From positions 5,318,262 through 5,382,261 of the forward strand of contig CP000699.1 in NCBI GenBank assembly GCA_000016765.1: a DNA stretch of 64,000 bases, written 5' to 3'. Source of the stretch: Rhizorhabdus wittichii RW1. GTDB taxonomy: Bacteria > Pseudomonadota > Alphaproteobacteria > Sphingomonadales > Sphingomonadaceae. Below the pieces are notes generated by a model. That model did not search any database. It saw only the letters and a list, made by a program, of their open reading frames with translations, and had not been told where the DNA came from. Shown in pieces: positions 29,229 to 41,084 of the stretch. The position numbers and the translations under genes were made by a program. Each line of letters opens with the position of its first letter. Position 1 is the stretch's first letter.

Positions 29229-29316
29229 TTAACCACGCCGTTAATGAAGGTAAAAGGTTAACGCGCTCTTAAAGGCCAGTCCCGATTTTTACGTAGGTAA
29301 ACAAACCGTGTGAATC
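29229..29316 (-). promoter_or_regulatory. ctrA control region with CtrA box and GANTC site
   Basis: TTAA-CGCGCTC-TTAA at 29258-29272 matches the full CtrA consensus (TTAA, 7 nt, TTAA), about 96 nt upstream of the ctrA start codon. A second pair, TTAA...TTAA at 29229-29244, has 8-nt spacing, so it is off-consensus. GAATC at 29312-29316 is a GANTC site for the cell-cycle methyltransferase CcrM. These are the elements known in the Caulobacter ctrA promoters, so autoregulation and methylation timing are likely. Confidence 0.75.
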
Positions 29317-29323
29317 CGGGAAC

Positions 29324-30373
29324 TTATCCACCAATTGTTTCGGGCATGTCGAGCAGCCGCCCGAGCATCGCGATCTCCCCGTGGAGCCGGGCGTTTCCGG
29401 CCAGGATGGTCTCGTCGGCTTCCTCGTTGCGGTCGTGGTCGTCGAAATAGCTGCCGTCGCGATGGGTAAATTTCATCGGGTCGCCGACCGCCCGCAACGC
29501 CGATCCGCGCGCCCGCTTCGACTCGAACTCGGCGCGCGATTTCAACACATAGTGGTTAACCTGCGCGTGGCCGTGCCGGGCGGGCGCGAAGCCTCGGCCG
29601 GGGTCGAGCGGCGCGCCCGCCGCGTCGACATAGCGGCCGCGCCCACGCATCAGGCGGACGCGGTGGGCGGTGACCTTGCAGATGTCGGCCGCGACCGCGA
29701 TCGTCTTGATCTGCCGGCTGCTGGGATGGTCGAGCGGCGCGGCGCGGGTGAAGCGCTCGGTCACCAGCCCGGCTTCCTTCTCCAGCCGGCCGGCCGATCC
29801 GAACACCCGCCAGTTGAGGCCCACCGCGCTGGTGTCCGCGGGCAGGCCGGCCAGGAAGTCGCCGACCGTCGCGGCCTGCTTCAGGTTGAGGAACTCGTCG
29901 AGGTCGAGAAAGGCGATCCAGCGCGTCGCGCAGCGGACGATCGCGTCCTGATAGGCGGCGATCTGCGACGATCGTCCCTCGACCCCCGGCCAGGGACGAT
30001 AGTCGATGACGCCGAGCGCGCCGAGCCGGGCGAGCAGGGCGTCGCTGCCGTCGTCGCTCTCGTTCGAATAGAGGATGATGCGCTCGACGCCGCAGAGCCG
30101 GTGCCAGGCGATCCATTCGAGCAGATAGGGCCCCTCGTTGCGCGCGATTCCGCAGAGCGTGACGCCGGGCGTCCGATCCGCGGGCGCGACGGCGGGGCCG
30201 CCGGCAAGCTGGCGCCGTCCTTCGTGGCGGCCGTGCCGGTCGAAATGCTCCCACGGGTCGAGGCCGTCGCGATACGGGTCCGCGAGATCGCCGCAGCAGA
30301 GCAGGTAGCGCTGCGCGTCGAAATTGGCGTCGGTGGCGATCTCAGTGGCGAGTGGGTCGTTGCTTGCGGTCAC
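29324..30373 (-). CDS. Glycosyltransferase family 2-like protein
   Basis: This 349-aa protein opens its catalytic domain at about residue 70 with VTLCGIARNEGPYLLEWIAWH, then IILYSNESDDGSDALL, and the metal-binding DxD-type segment RWIAFLDLDEFLNL (about 148-161). This is the Glyco_tranf_2_4 type often found in polysaccharide loci, though no other such genes are near. A short N-terminal region (about 1-60) contains an FDAQRYL...DPWEHFDRHG motif seen ahead of such domains. It starts at a GTG inside the end of the TraB/GumN gene (32-nt overlap), suggesting co-transcription. Donor and acceptor sugars are unknown. Confidence 0.82.
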   Translation of the reverse strand: MTASNDPLATEIATDANFDAQRYLLCCGDLADPYRDGLDPWEHFDRHGRHEGRRQLAGGPAVAPADRTPGVTLCGIARNEGPYLLEWIAWHRLCGVERIILYSNESDDGSDALLARLGALGVIDYRPWPGVEGRSSQIAAYQDAIVRCATRWIAFLDLDEFLNLKQAATVGDFLAGLPADTSAVGLNWRVFGSAGRLEKEAGLVTERFTRAAPLDHPSSRQIKTIAVAADICKVTAHRVRLMRGRGRYVDAAGAPLDPGRGFAPARHGHAQVNHYVLKSRAEFESKRARGSALRAVGDPMKFTHRDGSYFDDHDRNEEADETILAGNARLHGEIAMLGRLLDMPETIGG

Positions 30374-31265
30374 GCTGGTTCCAGATGCGCTCTACGGTGA
30401 TGCCCTCGGCGGCGAGCATGGATTGTACCGACAGAGGCCCCGCCAGATGCCCGGCGCCGACCGCGACGAACACCGTGCCCGGCGTCGCCAGCCGCTTCTT
30501 CAGCCATTCGGCCCAGTTGGCGTTGCGCCGGCGCAGCAATATCTCGCGCAGGTGCGGGGTCAGGTCCTTGTCGTCGGCGAAGGCCTTGGCGATCGCCGCC
30601 TCGTTGCCGCTCGCCCAGGCGGCGAGGAGCCTGGCATAGTCTTCCTTGGCGTCGCCCTGTCCGTCGGCGAAGCTCGCCAGCATCTCGCGCTGGTCGGCCT
30701 CGGACAGGTTGGCGAACAGGGCGAGCTGTTCGGACGCGGTCTCCAGCGCCTCGACCTTGCGGGGGCTGGCGTCCTTGGCATCGGGGGAAGGCGGCGGGGC
30801 GAAGGCGGGCATCAGGCTGTCCTCCACGCCGGCGTCGCGCTGGATCCCCAGGTCCTTCATCATCGCGCCCATCAGCATGAAGCTCGCCTGCCAGGTCGGC
30901 ATGCGGCTGAGCATGGCCGGGTCGAGGCCCGATTTCTTGAGCACCGCGGCGAAGGCGGGGCGGCTCTTCTCGGGCACCCGCTCCAGGATCGGCGGCAGGC
31001 TCGGGTCGGGCGGCGGGAACAGGCTGGCGATCGCCTGCGGGTCCTTGTCGAGCAGCGTCTCGATCACCAGCGTGTCCGACGCCGCCATCGCCTTCTCGAT
31101 CCGCGCGTCCTGCCATTTGTAGCCGGGCGGCAGCGCGTGGATCGTGCCGAACAGGTAGATCGTCGTGTCCGCGTCGCCGAACTTCCACAGGGCGGGCGAG
31201 GCCGTGGCCGGGGCCGTTAGGGTGAGGGCGAGGAGTGCGGCAAGCGCGCGGCGGAAGAAGGACAT
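30342..31265 (-). CDS. TraB/GumN family protein, exported
   Basis: This 307-aa protein has a signal peptide (FRRALAALLALTLTAPATAS) and the TraB/GumN fold motifs: YLFGTIHALPPG (about 37-48), DTLVIETLLD and the C-terminal FVAVGAGHLAGPLSV (about 268-282). The GTxH and GxGH pairs are the proposed metalloprotease-like active site of the family; in several bacteria it is a periplasmic or lipid-linked protein of undefined role. The gene is divergent from glyQ across 153 bp and overlaps the downstream glycosyltransferase gene. Confidence 0.87.
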   Translation of the reverse strand: MSFFRRALAALLALTLTAPATASPALWKFGDADTTIYLFGTIHALPPGYKWQDARIEKAMAASDTLVIETLLDKDPQAIASLFPPPDPSLPPILERVPEKSRPAFAAVLKKSGLDPAMLSRMPTWQASFMLMGAMMKDLGIQRDAGVEDSLMPAFAPPPSPDAKDASPRKVEALETASEQLALFANLSEADQREMLASFADGQGDAKEDYARLLAAWASGNEAAIAKAFADDKDLTPHLREILLRRRNANWAEWLKKRLATPGTVFVAVGAGHLAGPLSVQSMLAAEGITVERIWNQRDRKQRPTRH

Positions 31266-31418
31266 GGTTGTGATCTAGAAACGGACGGCGCGAATTGCGA
31301 GCCCCCCTCGCTTTTCCGCCCGTGGAGAAGGGCCCGGGGAACCTCGCCATCCTTGACCCGCCGCGCCCCCTGACGCAAAGGGCCGGTCACGTTCCCAACC
31401 GCCTCGAAGGACCCGACC

Positions 31419-32294
31419 TTGGCGACCAAGCCGCTATCGTTCCAGCGCCTGATCCTGACGCTCCACGACTATTGGAGCGACCAGGGCTGCCTGATCCTCC
31501 AGCCGTACGACATGGAGATGGGCGCGGGTACCTTCCATCCCTCGACCACGCTGCGCGCGCTCGGGCCGCAGCCGTGGAAGGCGGCCTATGTCCAGCCGTC
31601 GCGCCGCCCGACCGACGGCCGCTATGGCGAGAACCCCAACCGGCTCGGCCATTATTACCAGTATCAGGTGATCCTGAAGCCGTCGCCCGCCAACCTGCAG
31701 GAGCTCTATCTCGGCAGCCTGGAGCGGATCGGCATCGACCCGCTCGCGCACGACATCCGCTTCGTCGAGGACGATTGGGAGAGCCCGACGCTCGGCGCCT
31801 GGGGCCTCGGCTGGGAAGTGTGGTGCGACGGGATGGAGGTGACCCAGTTCACCTATTTCCAGCAGGTCGGCGGCTTCGACTGCAAGCCGGTCGCGGGCGA
31901 GCTGACCTATGGGCTCGAACGGCTGGCGATGTACATCCAGGGCGTCGACCGGGTCTATGATCTCGCCTTCAACGACGAGGGCGTCACCTATGGCGATGTC
32001 TTCCTGGAGAATGAGCGCCAGTTCAGCGCCTATAATTTCGAGGCCGCGAACACCGACACGCTGTTCAAGCAGTTCACCCAGGCCGCCGACGAGTGCCGCG
32101 CCCTGCTCGAACGCGACAGGCCCTTGCCGCTGCCCGCCTATGACCAGGCGATCAAGGCCAGCCACATCTTCAACACCCTCCAGGCGCGCGGCGTGATCTC
32201 GGTCGCCGAGCGCCAGGCCTATATCGGCCGCGTCCGTGACCTGGCGAAGGGCGCCTGCGCCGCCTGGATGGCGCATAACGGGTGGGAGGCCTGA
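31419..32294 (+). CDS. glyQ: Glycine--tRNA ligase alpha subunit
   Basis: This 291-aa alpha chain of the bacterial alpha2beta2 glycyl-tRNA synthetase holds the class II catalytic core: [29 protein letters not shown] (about 31-41), [20 protein letters not shown] (about 57-76) and [14 protein letters not shown]. It makes Gly-tRNA in the cytoplasm. The start is a TTG at 31419; no in-frame ATG lies near the family's usual start, and AAGGA precedes the TTG. The beta subunit gene follows after a 120-bp gap that contains a pair of palindromic repeats. Confidence 0.97.
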   Translation: MATKPLSFQRLILTLHDYWSDQGCLILQPYDMEMGAGTFHPSTTLRALGPQPWKAAYVQPSRRPTDGRYGENPNRLGHYYQYQVILKPSPANLQELYLGSLERIGIDPLAHDIRFVEDDWESPTLGAWGLGWEVWCDGMEVTQFTYFQQVGGFDCKPVAGELTYGLERLAMYIQGVDRVYDLAFNDEGVTYGDVFLENERQFSAYNFEAANTDTLFKQFTQAADECRALLERDRPLPLPAYDQAIKASHIFNTLQARGVISVAERQAYIGRVRDLAKGACAAWMAHNGWEA

Positions 32295-32310
32295 TCATGC
32301 TTTCCAATGG

Positions 32311-32398
32311 CGTCATCCCGGCGAAAGCCGGGATCTCACTTCTTTCTTCCCGCGGCCGGCACGAAGGCAGGGAGATCCCGGCTTTCGCCGGGATGACG
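32311..32398. repeat. Inverted pair of palindromic repeats (REP/BIME-like) between glyQ and glyS
   Basis: One unit (CGTCATCCCGGC-GAAA-GCCGGGATCTC, 32311-32337) and its inverted copy (32372-32398) flank about 34 bp. Each unit folds as a hairpin, and the pair can fold into one long stem. It lies inside the glyQS operon, so any transcript must read through it. Confidence 0.9.
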
Positions 32399-32414
32399 AT
32401 AGGGGAGAAGGCCC

Positions 32415-34448
32415 GTGGCTGATTTCCTGCTCGAACTCCTCTCCGAGGAAATCCCCGCGCGGATGCAGGAGAAGGCGTCGGCCGACCTCGCCCGCCTGTT
32501 CACCGAGGAACTGGCCAAGGCCGGGCTGACGCCCGACGGCATCACCTCTTACGTCACCCCGCGCCGCCTCGCGCTGATCGCGCACGGCCTGCCGGTCGAG
32601 ACGGCGGCGGTGTCGGAGGAGCTGAAGGGGCCCAAGGCCTCCGCGCCGCCGCAGGCGCTCGAAGGCTTCCTGCGCAAGACCGGCCTGACCCGCGAACAAC
32701 TCGTCGAGCGCGACGGCACGCTGTTCGCGGTGATCGAGAAGCCGGGCCGCGCGACCGCCGCGGTGCTGGCCGAGGCGATCCCCGCGATCGTCCGCAACTT
32801 CCCCTGGCCCAAGTCGATGCGCTGGGGCACCGCCTCGCTGTCGACCGCCGCGCTGCGCTGGGTCCGCCCGCTCCAGGGCATCGTCGCCCTGCTCGGCGAG
32901 GAGATCGTGCCGTTCGAGATCGACGGCGTGGCGAGCGGCGCGGCGACGGTCGGCCACCGCTTCCACCATCCCGGCATCATCACGATCGGCAGCGCCGCCG
33001 ACTATGCCGGGAAGCTGCGCGCCTGCCACGTCATCGTCGACCATGCCGAGCGCCGCGACATCATCCGCGCCCGCGCCGCCGAGCTGGCGGCGGGGCAGGG
33101 CATGACGGTCATCCCCGACGAGGGGCTGGTCGCCGAGAATGCCGGCCTCACCGAATGGCCGGTGCCGCTGCTCGGCCATTTCGACCCGGCCTTCCTGGAG
33201 GTGCCGCGCGAGGTGATCCAGCTCACCCTGCGCACCAACCAGAAATATTTCGTGCTCAACGACGCCGAGGGCAAGCTCGCCCCGGCCTTCATCTGCACCG
33301 CCAACATCAGCGCCAGGGACGGCGGCGCGGCGATCGTCGCGGGCAACGGCAAGGTGCTGGCGGCGCGGCTGTCGGACGCGAAATTCTTCTGGGAACAGGA
33401 CCTCAAGGTTCCGCTCGACGATTATCTCCCCAAGCTGGAGGCGATGCTCTTCTACGAGGGCATGGGCACGCTGCGCGAGAAGGCCGATCGCATCGCGGCG
33501 CTCGCGGCCTGGATCGCGCAAGCCTATTTCCCCGAGCGCGATCCGGAGACGGCGCGCCGCGCGGGCCTGCTCGCCAAGGCCGATCTCGCCACCGCGATGG
33601 TCGGCGAGTTCCCCGAGCTGCAGGGCGTGATGGGCGGCTATTATGCCGAGAAACGCGGCGAGAAGCCGGGCACCGTCTCCGCGCTCAAGCAGCAATATGT
33701 CGCGGCGGTCGAGGGTTGCATCCCCGCCTGCGTCGCGTTGGCCGACCGCATCGACACGCTGGTCGCCTTCTTCGCGCGCGGGATCAAGCCGACCGGGTCG
33801 AAGGACCCGTTCGCGCTGCGCCGCGCCGCGTTGCAGACGATCCAGACGATCCTCGTCAACGGCACCCGCATGAACCTGCTGGCGACGATCGAGCAGGCCA
33901 AGACGGGGCTCGGCGCGAGCGGGCTCGACAGCGCCGAGCTGCTCGACTTCTTCGCCGACCGCCTGAAGGTCCAGCAGCGCGAGGCGGGCGTCCGCCACGA
34001 CCTGATCGACGCGGTGTTCGCGCTGGGCGGGGAGGATGATCTCGTCCGCCTGCTGGCGCGGGTGAAGGCGCTCCAGGCGTTCGTCGAGACCGAGGACGGC
34101 GCGAATCTGCTCGCCGGCTACAAGCGCGCGGCCAACATCCTCAGGAAGGAGGGCGGGGTGCCCGAAGGCGCCTCGGCGACCCCGGATTACCAACCGGAAG
34201 TCGCGGAATCGGCACTGATCGCCGCGCTCGACGCGGCCGAGCCGAAGGCCGCGGCGGCGGTCGAAGCGGAGGATTTCGCGGGCGCGATGGCCGCTCTCGC
34301 CACGTTGCGCGGGCCGATCGACGCCTTCTTCGATCAGGTCATCGTCAACGATTCTTCGTCATCGAAAAGAAACACTCGGCTCGCGCTGCTTGAAAAAATC
34401 CGTGTTGCGGTGCACAACGTCGCCGACTTCTCGAACATCGAGGGCTGA
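32415..34448 (+). CDS. glyS: Glycine--tRNA ligase beta subunit
   Basis: This 677-aa beta chain is needed for tRNA recognition by the heterotetrameric enzyme. It opens with the family signature ADFLLELLSEEIPARMQ, has SMRWGTASLSTAALRWVRPL (about 136-155), LTLRTNQKYFVLND and SDAKFFWEQDLKVPLDDYLPK, and ends with an anticodon-binding-like region. The start is a GTG at 32415 after GGGGAGAAGG. It is the second gene of glyQS and lies 56 nt upstream of ppdK. Confidence 0.97.
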   Translation: MADFLLELLSEEIPARMQEKASADLARLFTEELAKAGLTPDGITSYVTPRRLALIAHGLPVETAAVSEELKGPKASAPPQALEGFLRKTGLTREQLVERDGTLFAVIEKPGRATAAVLAEAIPAIVRNFPWPKSMRWGTASLSTAALRWVRPLQGIVALLGEEIVPFEIDGVASGAATVGHRFHHPGIITIGSAADYAGKLRACHVIVDHAERRDIIRARAAELAAGQGMTVIPDEGLVAENAGLTEWPVPLLGHFDPAFLEVPREVIQLTLRTNQKYFVLNDAEGKLAPAFICTANISARDGGAAIVAGNGKVLAARLSDAKFFWEQDLKVPLDDYLPKLEAMLFYEGMGTLREKADRIAALAAWIAQAYFPERDPETARRAGLLAKADLATAMVGEFPELQGVMGGYYAEKRGEKPGTVSALKQQYVAAVEGCIPACVALADRIDTLVAFFARGIKPTGSKDPFALRRAALQTIQTILVNGTRMNLLATIEQAKTGLGASGLDSAELLDFFADRLKVQQREAGVRHDLIDAVFALGGEDDLVRLLARVKALQAFVETEDGANLLAGYKRAANILRKEGGVPEGASATPDYQPEVAESALIAALDAAEPKAAAAVEAEDFAGAMAALATLRGPIDAFFDQVIVNDSSSSKRNTRLALLEKIRVAVHNVADFSNIEG

Positions 34449-34504
34449 TTCGATTGCCGTGCTCCCTGCCGGGAGCGGGTCGTGATGGGGAGAGTGACGG
34501 GCGT

Positions 34505-37174
<2,670 letters not shown>

Positions 37175-37189
37175 GCCCGACTACCCGTA

Positions 37190-37283
37190 CGTCATTCCAG
37201 CGAAAGCTGGAATCTCCCTGCCTTTCGACGCCTCGGCACGAAAGACGAAGAGAAGGGAGAGCCCGGCTTTCGCCGGGATGACG
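37190..37283. repeat. Inverted pair of palindromic repeats downstream of ppdK
   Basis: The left unit is CGTCATTCCAGC-GAAA-GCTGGAATCTC (37190-37216) and the right inverted unit ends CCGGGATGACG (37257-37283). The left unit uses CCAGC/GCTGG where other copies have CCGGC/GCCGG, so its stem is kept by paired changes. This supports structure rather than sequence as the conserved feature. Confidence 0.9.
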
Positions 37284-37330
37284 TCGGGGGGATAGATGAC
37301 GAGGTCAGGCGCATCCGCTAAGCCCGGCCG

Positions 37331-38494
37331 ATGTCCTCGCCCCTCCGGCCCGCCGATCCCGCCCAGCGGCTCCTGTCGATCGACGCGCTGCGCGGGCTCG
37401 CCCTGTGCGGCATATTGCTGATCAACATCGTCGACATGGGCGGCCCGATCGCGATGGACCGGCCGATGGCCGAGCCGTCGCTGGCCTCGCCCGACTGGCA
37501 GCTCTGGGGCTTCTCCCAGCTGTTCATCACCGGCACGATGCGCGGTCTCTTCTCGATGCTGTTCGGGGTCGGCCTGCTGCTGTTCCTCGGCGACGACGAC
37601 AGCGCCGATCGGCCGCGCCTCTACATGCGCCGGCTGATCCTGCTGTTCCTGTTCGGCATCGTCGACTCCACATTTCTGCTCTGGCCCGGCGACATCCTGC
37701 TGATCTACGCGCTGGCCGGGATCGTCGCGATGATCCTCCACATGCTCTCGCCGGCCCAACTCGTCTCGGCGGCGGCGGTGATCCTGCTGCTGCTGTCGGC
37801 CTGGGCCGGGCTGGAGGCGCCGTCCTTCCAGCCCGGCGACACCGTCTATTCGGCCGAGATGCTGGCCCGCGAGGGCGCCGCGCGGCTGGGCGGCTATTGG
37901 CAGACCTTCGATTATATGAGCTACGTCAGCTGGAACTGGACGGTCAACGCGCTCACCTATCGCTGGATCGGCGACGCGCTCGCCTTCATGCTGGTCGGCA
38001 TGGCGCTCTATCGGATCGGCCTGTTCGACAGCCGCTTCGAGGAGCGCCGTCTGTGGCAGATGGTGCGGATCGGCTATCCGGTCGGGCTCGCATTGCGCCT
38101 GATCCACGCCGTGCTGGTCTTCCACAACGACGGCGCGCCGACCGTGGTCAGCGGCATCGTCGACCAGCCGGGGCGGCTGGCGATGACGATCGGCCATGCC
38201 GGCCTGTTCCTGCTGCTGTGGCGCAAGGGAGCGTGGCCGCGCCTGATGAGCGGCCTCGCGCGGATGGGGCGGATGGCGCTGACCCTCTATCTCGGCCAGA
38301 GCCTGATCGCGGCGTGGATCTTCTCGGGCTTCGGGCTGGGCCTGTGGAATCGGCTGTCCTGGCCGGCGCTGTGGCTGGTCGCCTTCGTCATCCTCGCCGC
38401 CCAGGCGCTGTTCGCGGCGTTCTGGTTCCGGGGGTTCCGCTACGGCCCGGTCGAATGGCTCTGGCGCTGGGGGACCTACGGCCGGCGGCCTTGA
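37331..38494 (+). CDS. DUF418 domain membrane protein
   Basis: This 387-aa protein has about ten hydrophobic helices. It opens with the family motif QRLLSIDALRGLALCGILLIN, has RGLFSMLFGVGLLLFLG and the C-terminal DUF418 segments MGRMALTLYLGQSL and YGPVEWLWRWGTYG. It resembles acyltransferase-3-like heparan-N-acetyltransferase folds by overall plan, but no reaction is established. It lies alone between ppdK and the Rieske gene. Confidence 0.87.
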   Translation: MSSPLRPADPAQRLLSIDALRGLALCGILLINIVDMGGPIAMDRPMAEPSLASPDWQLWGFSQLFITGTMRGLFSMLFGVGLLLFLGDDDSADRPRLYMRRLILLFLFGIVDSTFLLWPGDILLIYALAGIVAMILHMLSPAQLVSAAAVILLLLSAWAGLEAPSFQPGDTVYSAEMLAREGAARLGGYWQTFDYMSYVSWNWTVNALTYRWIGDALAFMLVGMALYRIGLFDSRFEERRLWQMVRIGYPVGLALRLIHAVLVFHNDGAPTVVSGIVDQPGRLAMTIGHAGLFLLLWRKGAWPRLMSGLARMGRMALTLYLGQSLIAAWIFSGFGLGLWNRLSWPALWLVAFVILAAQALFAAFWFRGFRYGPVEWLWRWGTYGRRP

Positions 38495-38541
38495 GACATC
38501 GGGGCGACGGCTGCATTGTGGAGGGGGCGCGGAACCGCCTT

Positions 38542-38561
38542 TGTCATTCACAGGCATGACA
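38542..38561. promoter_or_regulatory. Candidate operator upstream of the Rieske oxygenase gene
   Basis: TGTCAT, 8 nt, ATGACA is a perfect 6-bp inverted repeat about 70 nt upstream of the start codon. It could bind a dimeric regulator such as the LuxR-type protein encoded next to the oxygenase. Only position and symmetry support this. Confidence 0.3.
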
Positions 38562-38630
38562 GACGGTTCCTGCTGGCCGGGCTACGATCGGGGCGAATGC
38601 TCGAACACCGGAGAGACGAGGAGCGCCGGG

Positions 38631-39728
38631 ATGGCTGAGGTTGCGCCGAAGATCAAAGAGGCATCCCGTCGCGCGGACGCACGGCTCGCGGGCCGCGCGA
38701 CGCCCTTCATCTTCAACTGCTGGTATGTCGCCGGCTTCGCCTGGGAATTCGCGAGGGACCTCAAGGCGCGTACCATCCTTGGGCGCCCGCTGGTTTTCTA
38801 CCGCACCTCCGCCGGCGATCCGGTGGCGCTTTCGGATCGCTGCGTGCATCGATCCTTCCCGTTGAGCAAGAGCCAGCTCGACGGAGACAGCATCGTCTGC
38901 GGCTATCATGGGCTGCGCTACGATTCCGGCGGCGCGTGCATCGAGGCGCCGGCGGTCGGGGAATGTCCGCGCGGGATTGGCGTGCGGTCCTATCCCTTGC
39001 GGCAGCAGGGGCCGCTCGTCTGGATATGGATGGGGGATGCCGCTCCGGCCGATGAGCTCCCGACCGGATCGTGGGTCGCCGACGAACAATGGCCGGCGAG
39101 CCAGCAATATTATCACCTTCCGGCGAGCTATGTCGCGCTGCACGAGAATCTTCTCGATCTGACCCATCTCTCCTTCCTCCACGCTCATAGCTTCGGGACG
39201 CCGGACTATGCCGCCGCGCCCTATGCGGTGGACCTCGACGAGGATGCGGGTCGCTTCGCCCTCACGCGCTCGGTCGTTCCCACCCGGCTGCCGCCGGTCT
39301 GGGCCGAGCCGACCGGGCTCACCGGCAAGGACGCGGCGCGCGTCACGACATCGGAATTCCTGGGCCCCTCGACCCATGTCGTCTCCGCGCAATTCTACGG
39401 GCTCGACGTCGCCGAGGCCGAGCGGGGGCGGACCGGGATCAGGACGGCCCATTTGCCGACTCCGGAAACGGCGACGTCGACGCACTACTTCATCCACCAT
39501 GGCCGGAATTTCGCCCAGGACGATCCGTCCGTGACGGATTTCATGCAGGAGCAGTTGACGGTCGCGTTCACGGAGGACGTGGTCGGGCTGACGGAAATCG
39601 AGAGGATGATCGCCGAAACGCCGGAGGACGACCGGTACGAGATATCGCTCGCGTCGGATCGCCCCGGACTGGCCATGCGCCGCTGGATCTATCGGACCGC
39701 GATGGAGGAGGGCGAGGGGGCCGGATGA
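38631..39728 (+). CDS. Rieske non-heme iron oxygenase, alpha subunit (vanillate-demethylase-like)
   Basis: This 365-aa enzyme has a Rieske [2Fe-2S] domain with CVH (Cys71, His73) and CGYH (Cys90, His93). Its catalytic mononuclear-iron site lies in HENLLDLTHLSFLHAHSFG, with His179 and His184 as ligands. The size and layout fit the class IA type represented by VanA and phenoxybenzoate dioxygenase, which demethylate or hydroxylate aromatics using electrons from a separate reductase; none is encoded nearby. I chose the ATG at 38631 because GAGGAG precedes it. Its stop overlaps the LuxR gene's start (ATGA). Confidence 0.9.
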   Translation: MAEVAPKIKEASRRADARLAGRATPFIFNCWYVAGFAWEFARDLKARTILGRPLVFYRTSAGDPVALSDRCVHRSFPLSKSQLDGDSIVCGYHGLRYDSGGACIEAPAVGECPRGIGVRSYPLRQQGPLVWIWMGDAAPADELPTGSWVADEQWPASQQYYHLPASYVALHENLLDLTHLSFLHAHSFGTPDYAAAPYAVDLDEDAGRFALTRSVVPTRLPPVWAEPTGLTGKDAARVTTSEFLGPSTHVVSAQFYGLDVAEAERGRTGIRTAHLPTPETATSTHYFIHHGRNFAQDDPSVTDFMQEQLTVAFTEDVVGLTEIERMIAETPEDDRYEISLASDRPGLAMRRWIYRTAMEEGEGAG

Positions 39729-40477
39729 CGATCGCCGCTGCGATCGACGCGATCGCGAGGCCCGGCTTCGCCTCCACCGTGGTGGAAGGCATATCCAGGC
39801 CGGTCGGAGTCGCGCATCTGTCCGTTTTCCTGTTCCAGCAGGCGCTGTCCCCCGTCGTGGCCCTGGCGTTCAGCCGGGACGGCAGCGATATCGCCCGGCG
39901 GGCCGGCGAGGCCTATCTGCGGCTCGGGCTCTATCTGGGTGATCCGCTGCGCAGTGCGTTGCGCGCCAGGCTGGACGACGGCGATGCGACGGTCCGCCTC
40001 TTCTCGGACGATCCGGGTGCGGCCAACGCCGCCCGCCGCGCCTTCTTCGCCCGTTTCGATCTGGGCCAGCGGCTGACGATCTTCGGGCATACGCGCCTCG
40101 GATGGATGTCGGTCAATCTCTATCGCGATCGAGACGCCGCGACGCTTCCGCGCAAGGACGTTCGCGCGCTCGAACAGGTCGCTCCGCTCATTCACGCGGC
40201 GGTCGCAAGGCATCTCGAACTGGTTGATCCGTCGATCGGTGGAATCGACCTCGACGGCGTGCTCGGCGAACGGCTGAAGCGGCTCGATCGCGGGCTGACG
40301 CGCAGGGAAACCGACGTTTGCCTGGCCGCGCTCGGTGGACGGGCCAATGCCGAGATCGCGGCGGCGCTGGGCATCGGCCTGTCGACGGTGGGAACGCTTC
40401 GTCGCCGGGCCTATGAACGGCTCGGCGTGTCCAACATAGCCGAGCTGTTCCTGGTCTGCCTCAACGCCACCAGATAG
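39725..40477 (+). CDS. LuxR-type transcriptional regulator
   Basis: This 250-aa protein has a C-terminal LuxR HTH (about 185-245: LTRRETDVCLAALGGRANAEIA, then LGIGLSTVGTLRRRAYERLGV) and an N-terminal sensor region with no clear match to acyl-homoserine-lactone binding motifs. The ATG overlaps the Rieske gene stop by 4 nt, so it is made together with the oxygenase and probably controls it or senses its substrate. The sensor ligand is unknown. Confidence 0.82.
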   Translation: MTIAAAIDAIARPGFASTVVEGISRPVGVAHLSVFLFQQALSPVVALAFSRDGSDIARRAGEAYLRLGLYLGDPLRSALRARLDDGDATVRLFSDDPGAANAARRAFFARFDLGQRLTIFGHTRLGWMSVNLYRDRDAATLPRKDVRALEQVAPLIHAAVARHLELVDPSIGGIDLDGVLGERLKRLDRGLTRRETDVCLAALGGRANAEIAAALGIGLSTVGTLRRRAYERLGVSNIAELFLVCLNATR

Positions 40478-40504
40478 CGGGCGGAGCGGCGTCGCCCATC
40501 GCCA

Positions 40505-41077
40505 TCATGCGAACCGCCGCGCATGCTCGTCGACATCGCCCTTGCGCAGGATCTCGGCCTGTTCGCGCCAGCGCTCGTCGGCGATCGCGCCCGGGGCGAT
40601 GCCCATGCGGCCTTCGAGCTCGGCCTCCTCGGTCGGGCTCAGCGCGACGATGTCGGCATAGCGATGGATGCCGAGCTCGTTGAGCCTGATCTCTCCGCCG
40701 CGCCCGACGCCGAAGATGCGGGCCAGGTCGTCGCGCTGGCCCGAGGCCGCGGCGGCGATCGTCCCGGCGGTGTCGGCGTTGATCGCCGGGCGGCGCTTCT
40801 CCAATTCGGCGATCCGCTCGCTCGCGGCGGCGGCGCGGGCGGCATGATGCTCGCGCTCGCGCTCCAGCTCGCTCCGCCGGTCGCGCTCCCCCTCCAGCTC
40901 GGTCAGCTTGGCCGACAGCCTGTCATTCTGCTCCTCCGCGGCGATGCGCAGCGTGCGCTCCCGCTCGAAGTCGGGTTTCCAGCGGCGATTGCCGGAAAGG
41001 GTGAACAGGCCGAACAGCCAGCCGAGGATGAAGACGAGCGCAATGATGACCCACTGATTGGTCGTGAACGCAAACAT
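40505..41077 (-). CDS. Membrane-anchored coiled-coil protein with C-terminal helix-hairpin-helix-like domain
   Basis: This 190-aa protein has one N-terminal transmembrane helix (TTNQWVIIALVFILGWLFGLFTL), a charged coiled coil (about 38-95) and a C-terminal domain RDDLARIFGVGRGGEIRLNELGIHRYADIVAL, like the Hx-H fold that follows subunits such as NuoE in alphaproteobacteria. No enzyme activity is suggested. Its ribosome site (GGAGG) lies in one arm of a hairpin, see 41085-41106. It follows tadC by 101 nt on the same strand, and a link with the pilus is possible but unproven. Confidence 0.7.
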   Translation of the reverse strand: MFAFTTNQWVIIALVFILGWLFGLFTLSGNRRWKPDFERERTLRIAAEEQNDRLSAKLTELEGERDRRSELEREREHHAARAAAASERIAELEKRRPAINADTAGTIAAAASGQRDDLARIFGVGRGGEIRLNELGIHRYADIVALSPTEEAELEGRMGIAPGAIADERWREQAEILRKGDVDEHARRFA

Positions 41078-41084
41078 GTAGCGA

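Noticed and set aside
29229..29244. A second CtrA box TTAA...TTAA
   Set aside because: Spacing is 8 nt rather than the 7 nt of the consensus; kept only as a note in the regulatory feature.
29324..29332. TTATCCACC, an 8/9 match to a DnaA box near the ctrA control region
   Set aside because: It is a single, imperfect copy overlapping the end of the glycosyltransferase gene; chance is likely without further boxes.
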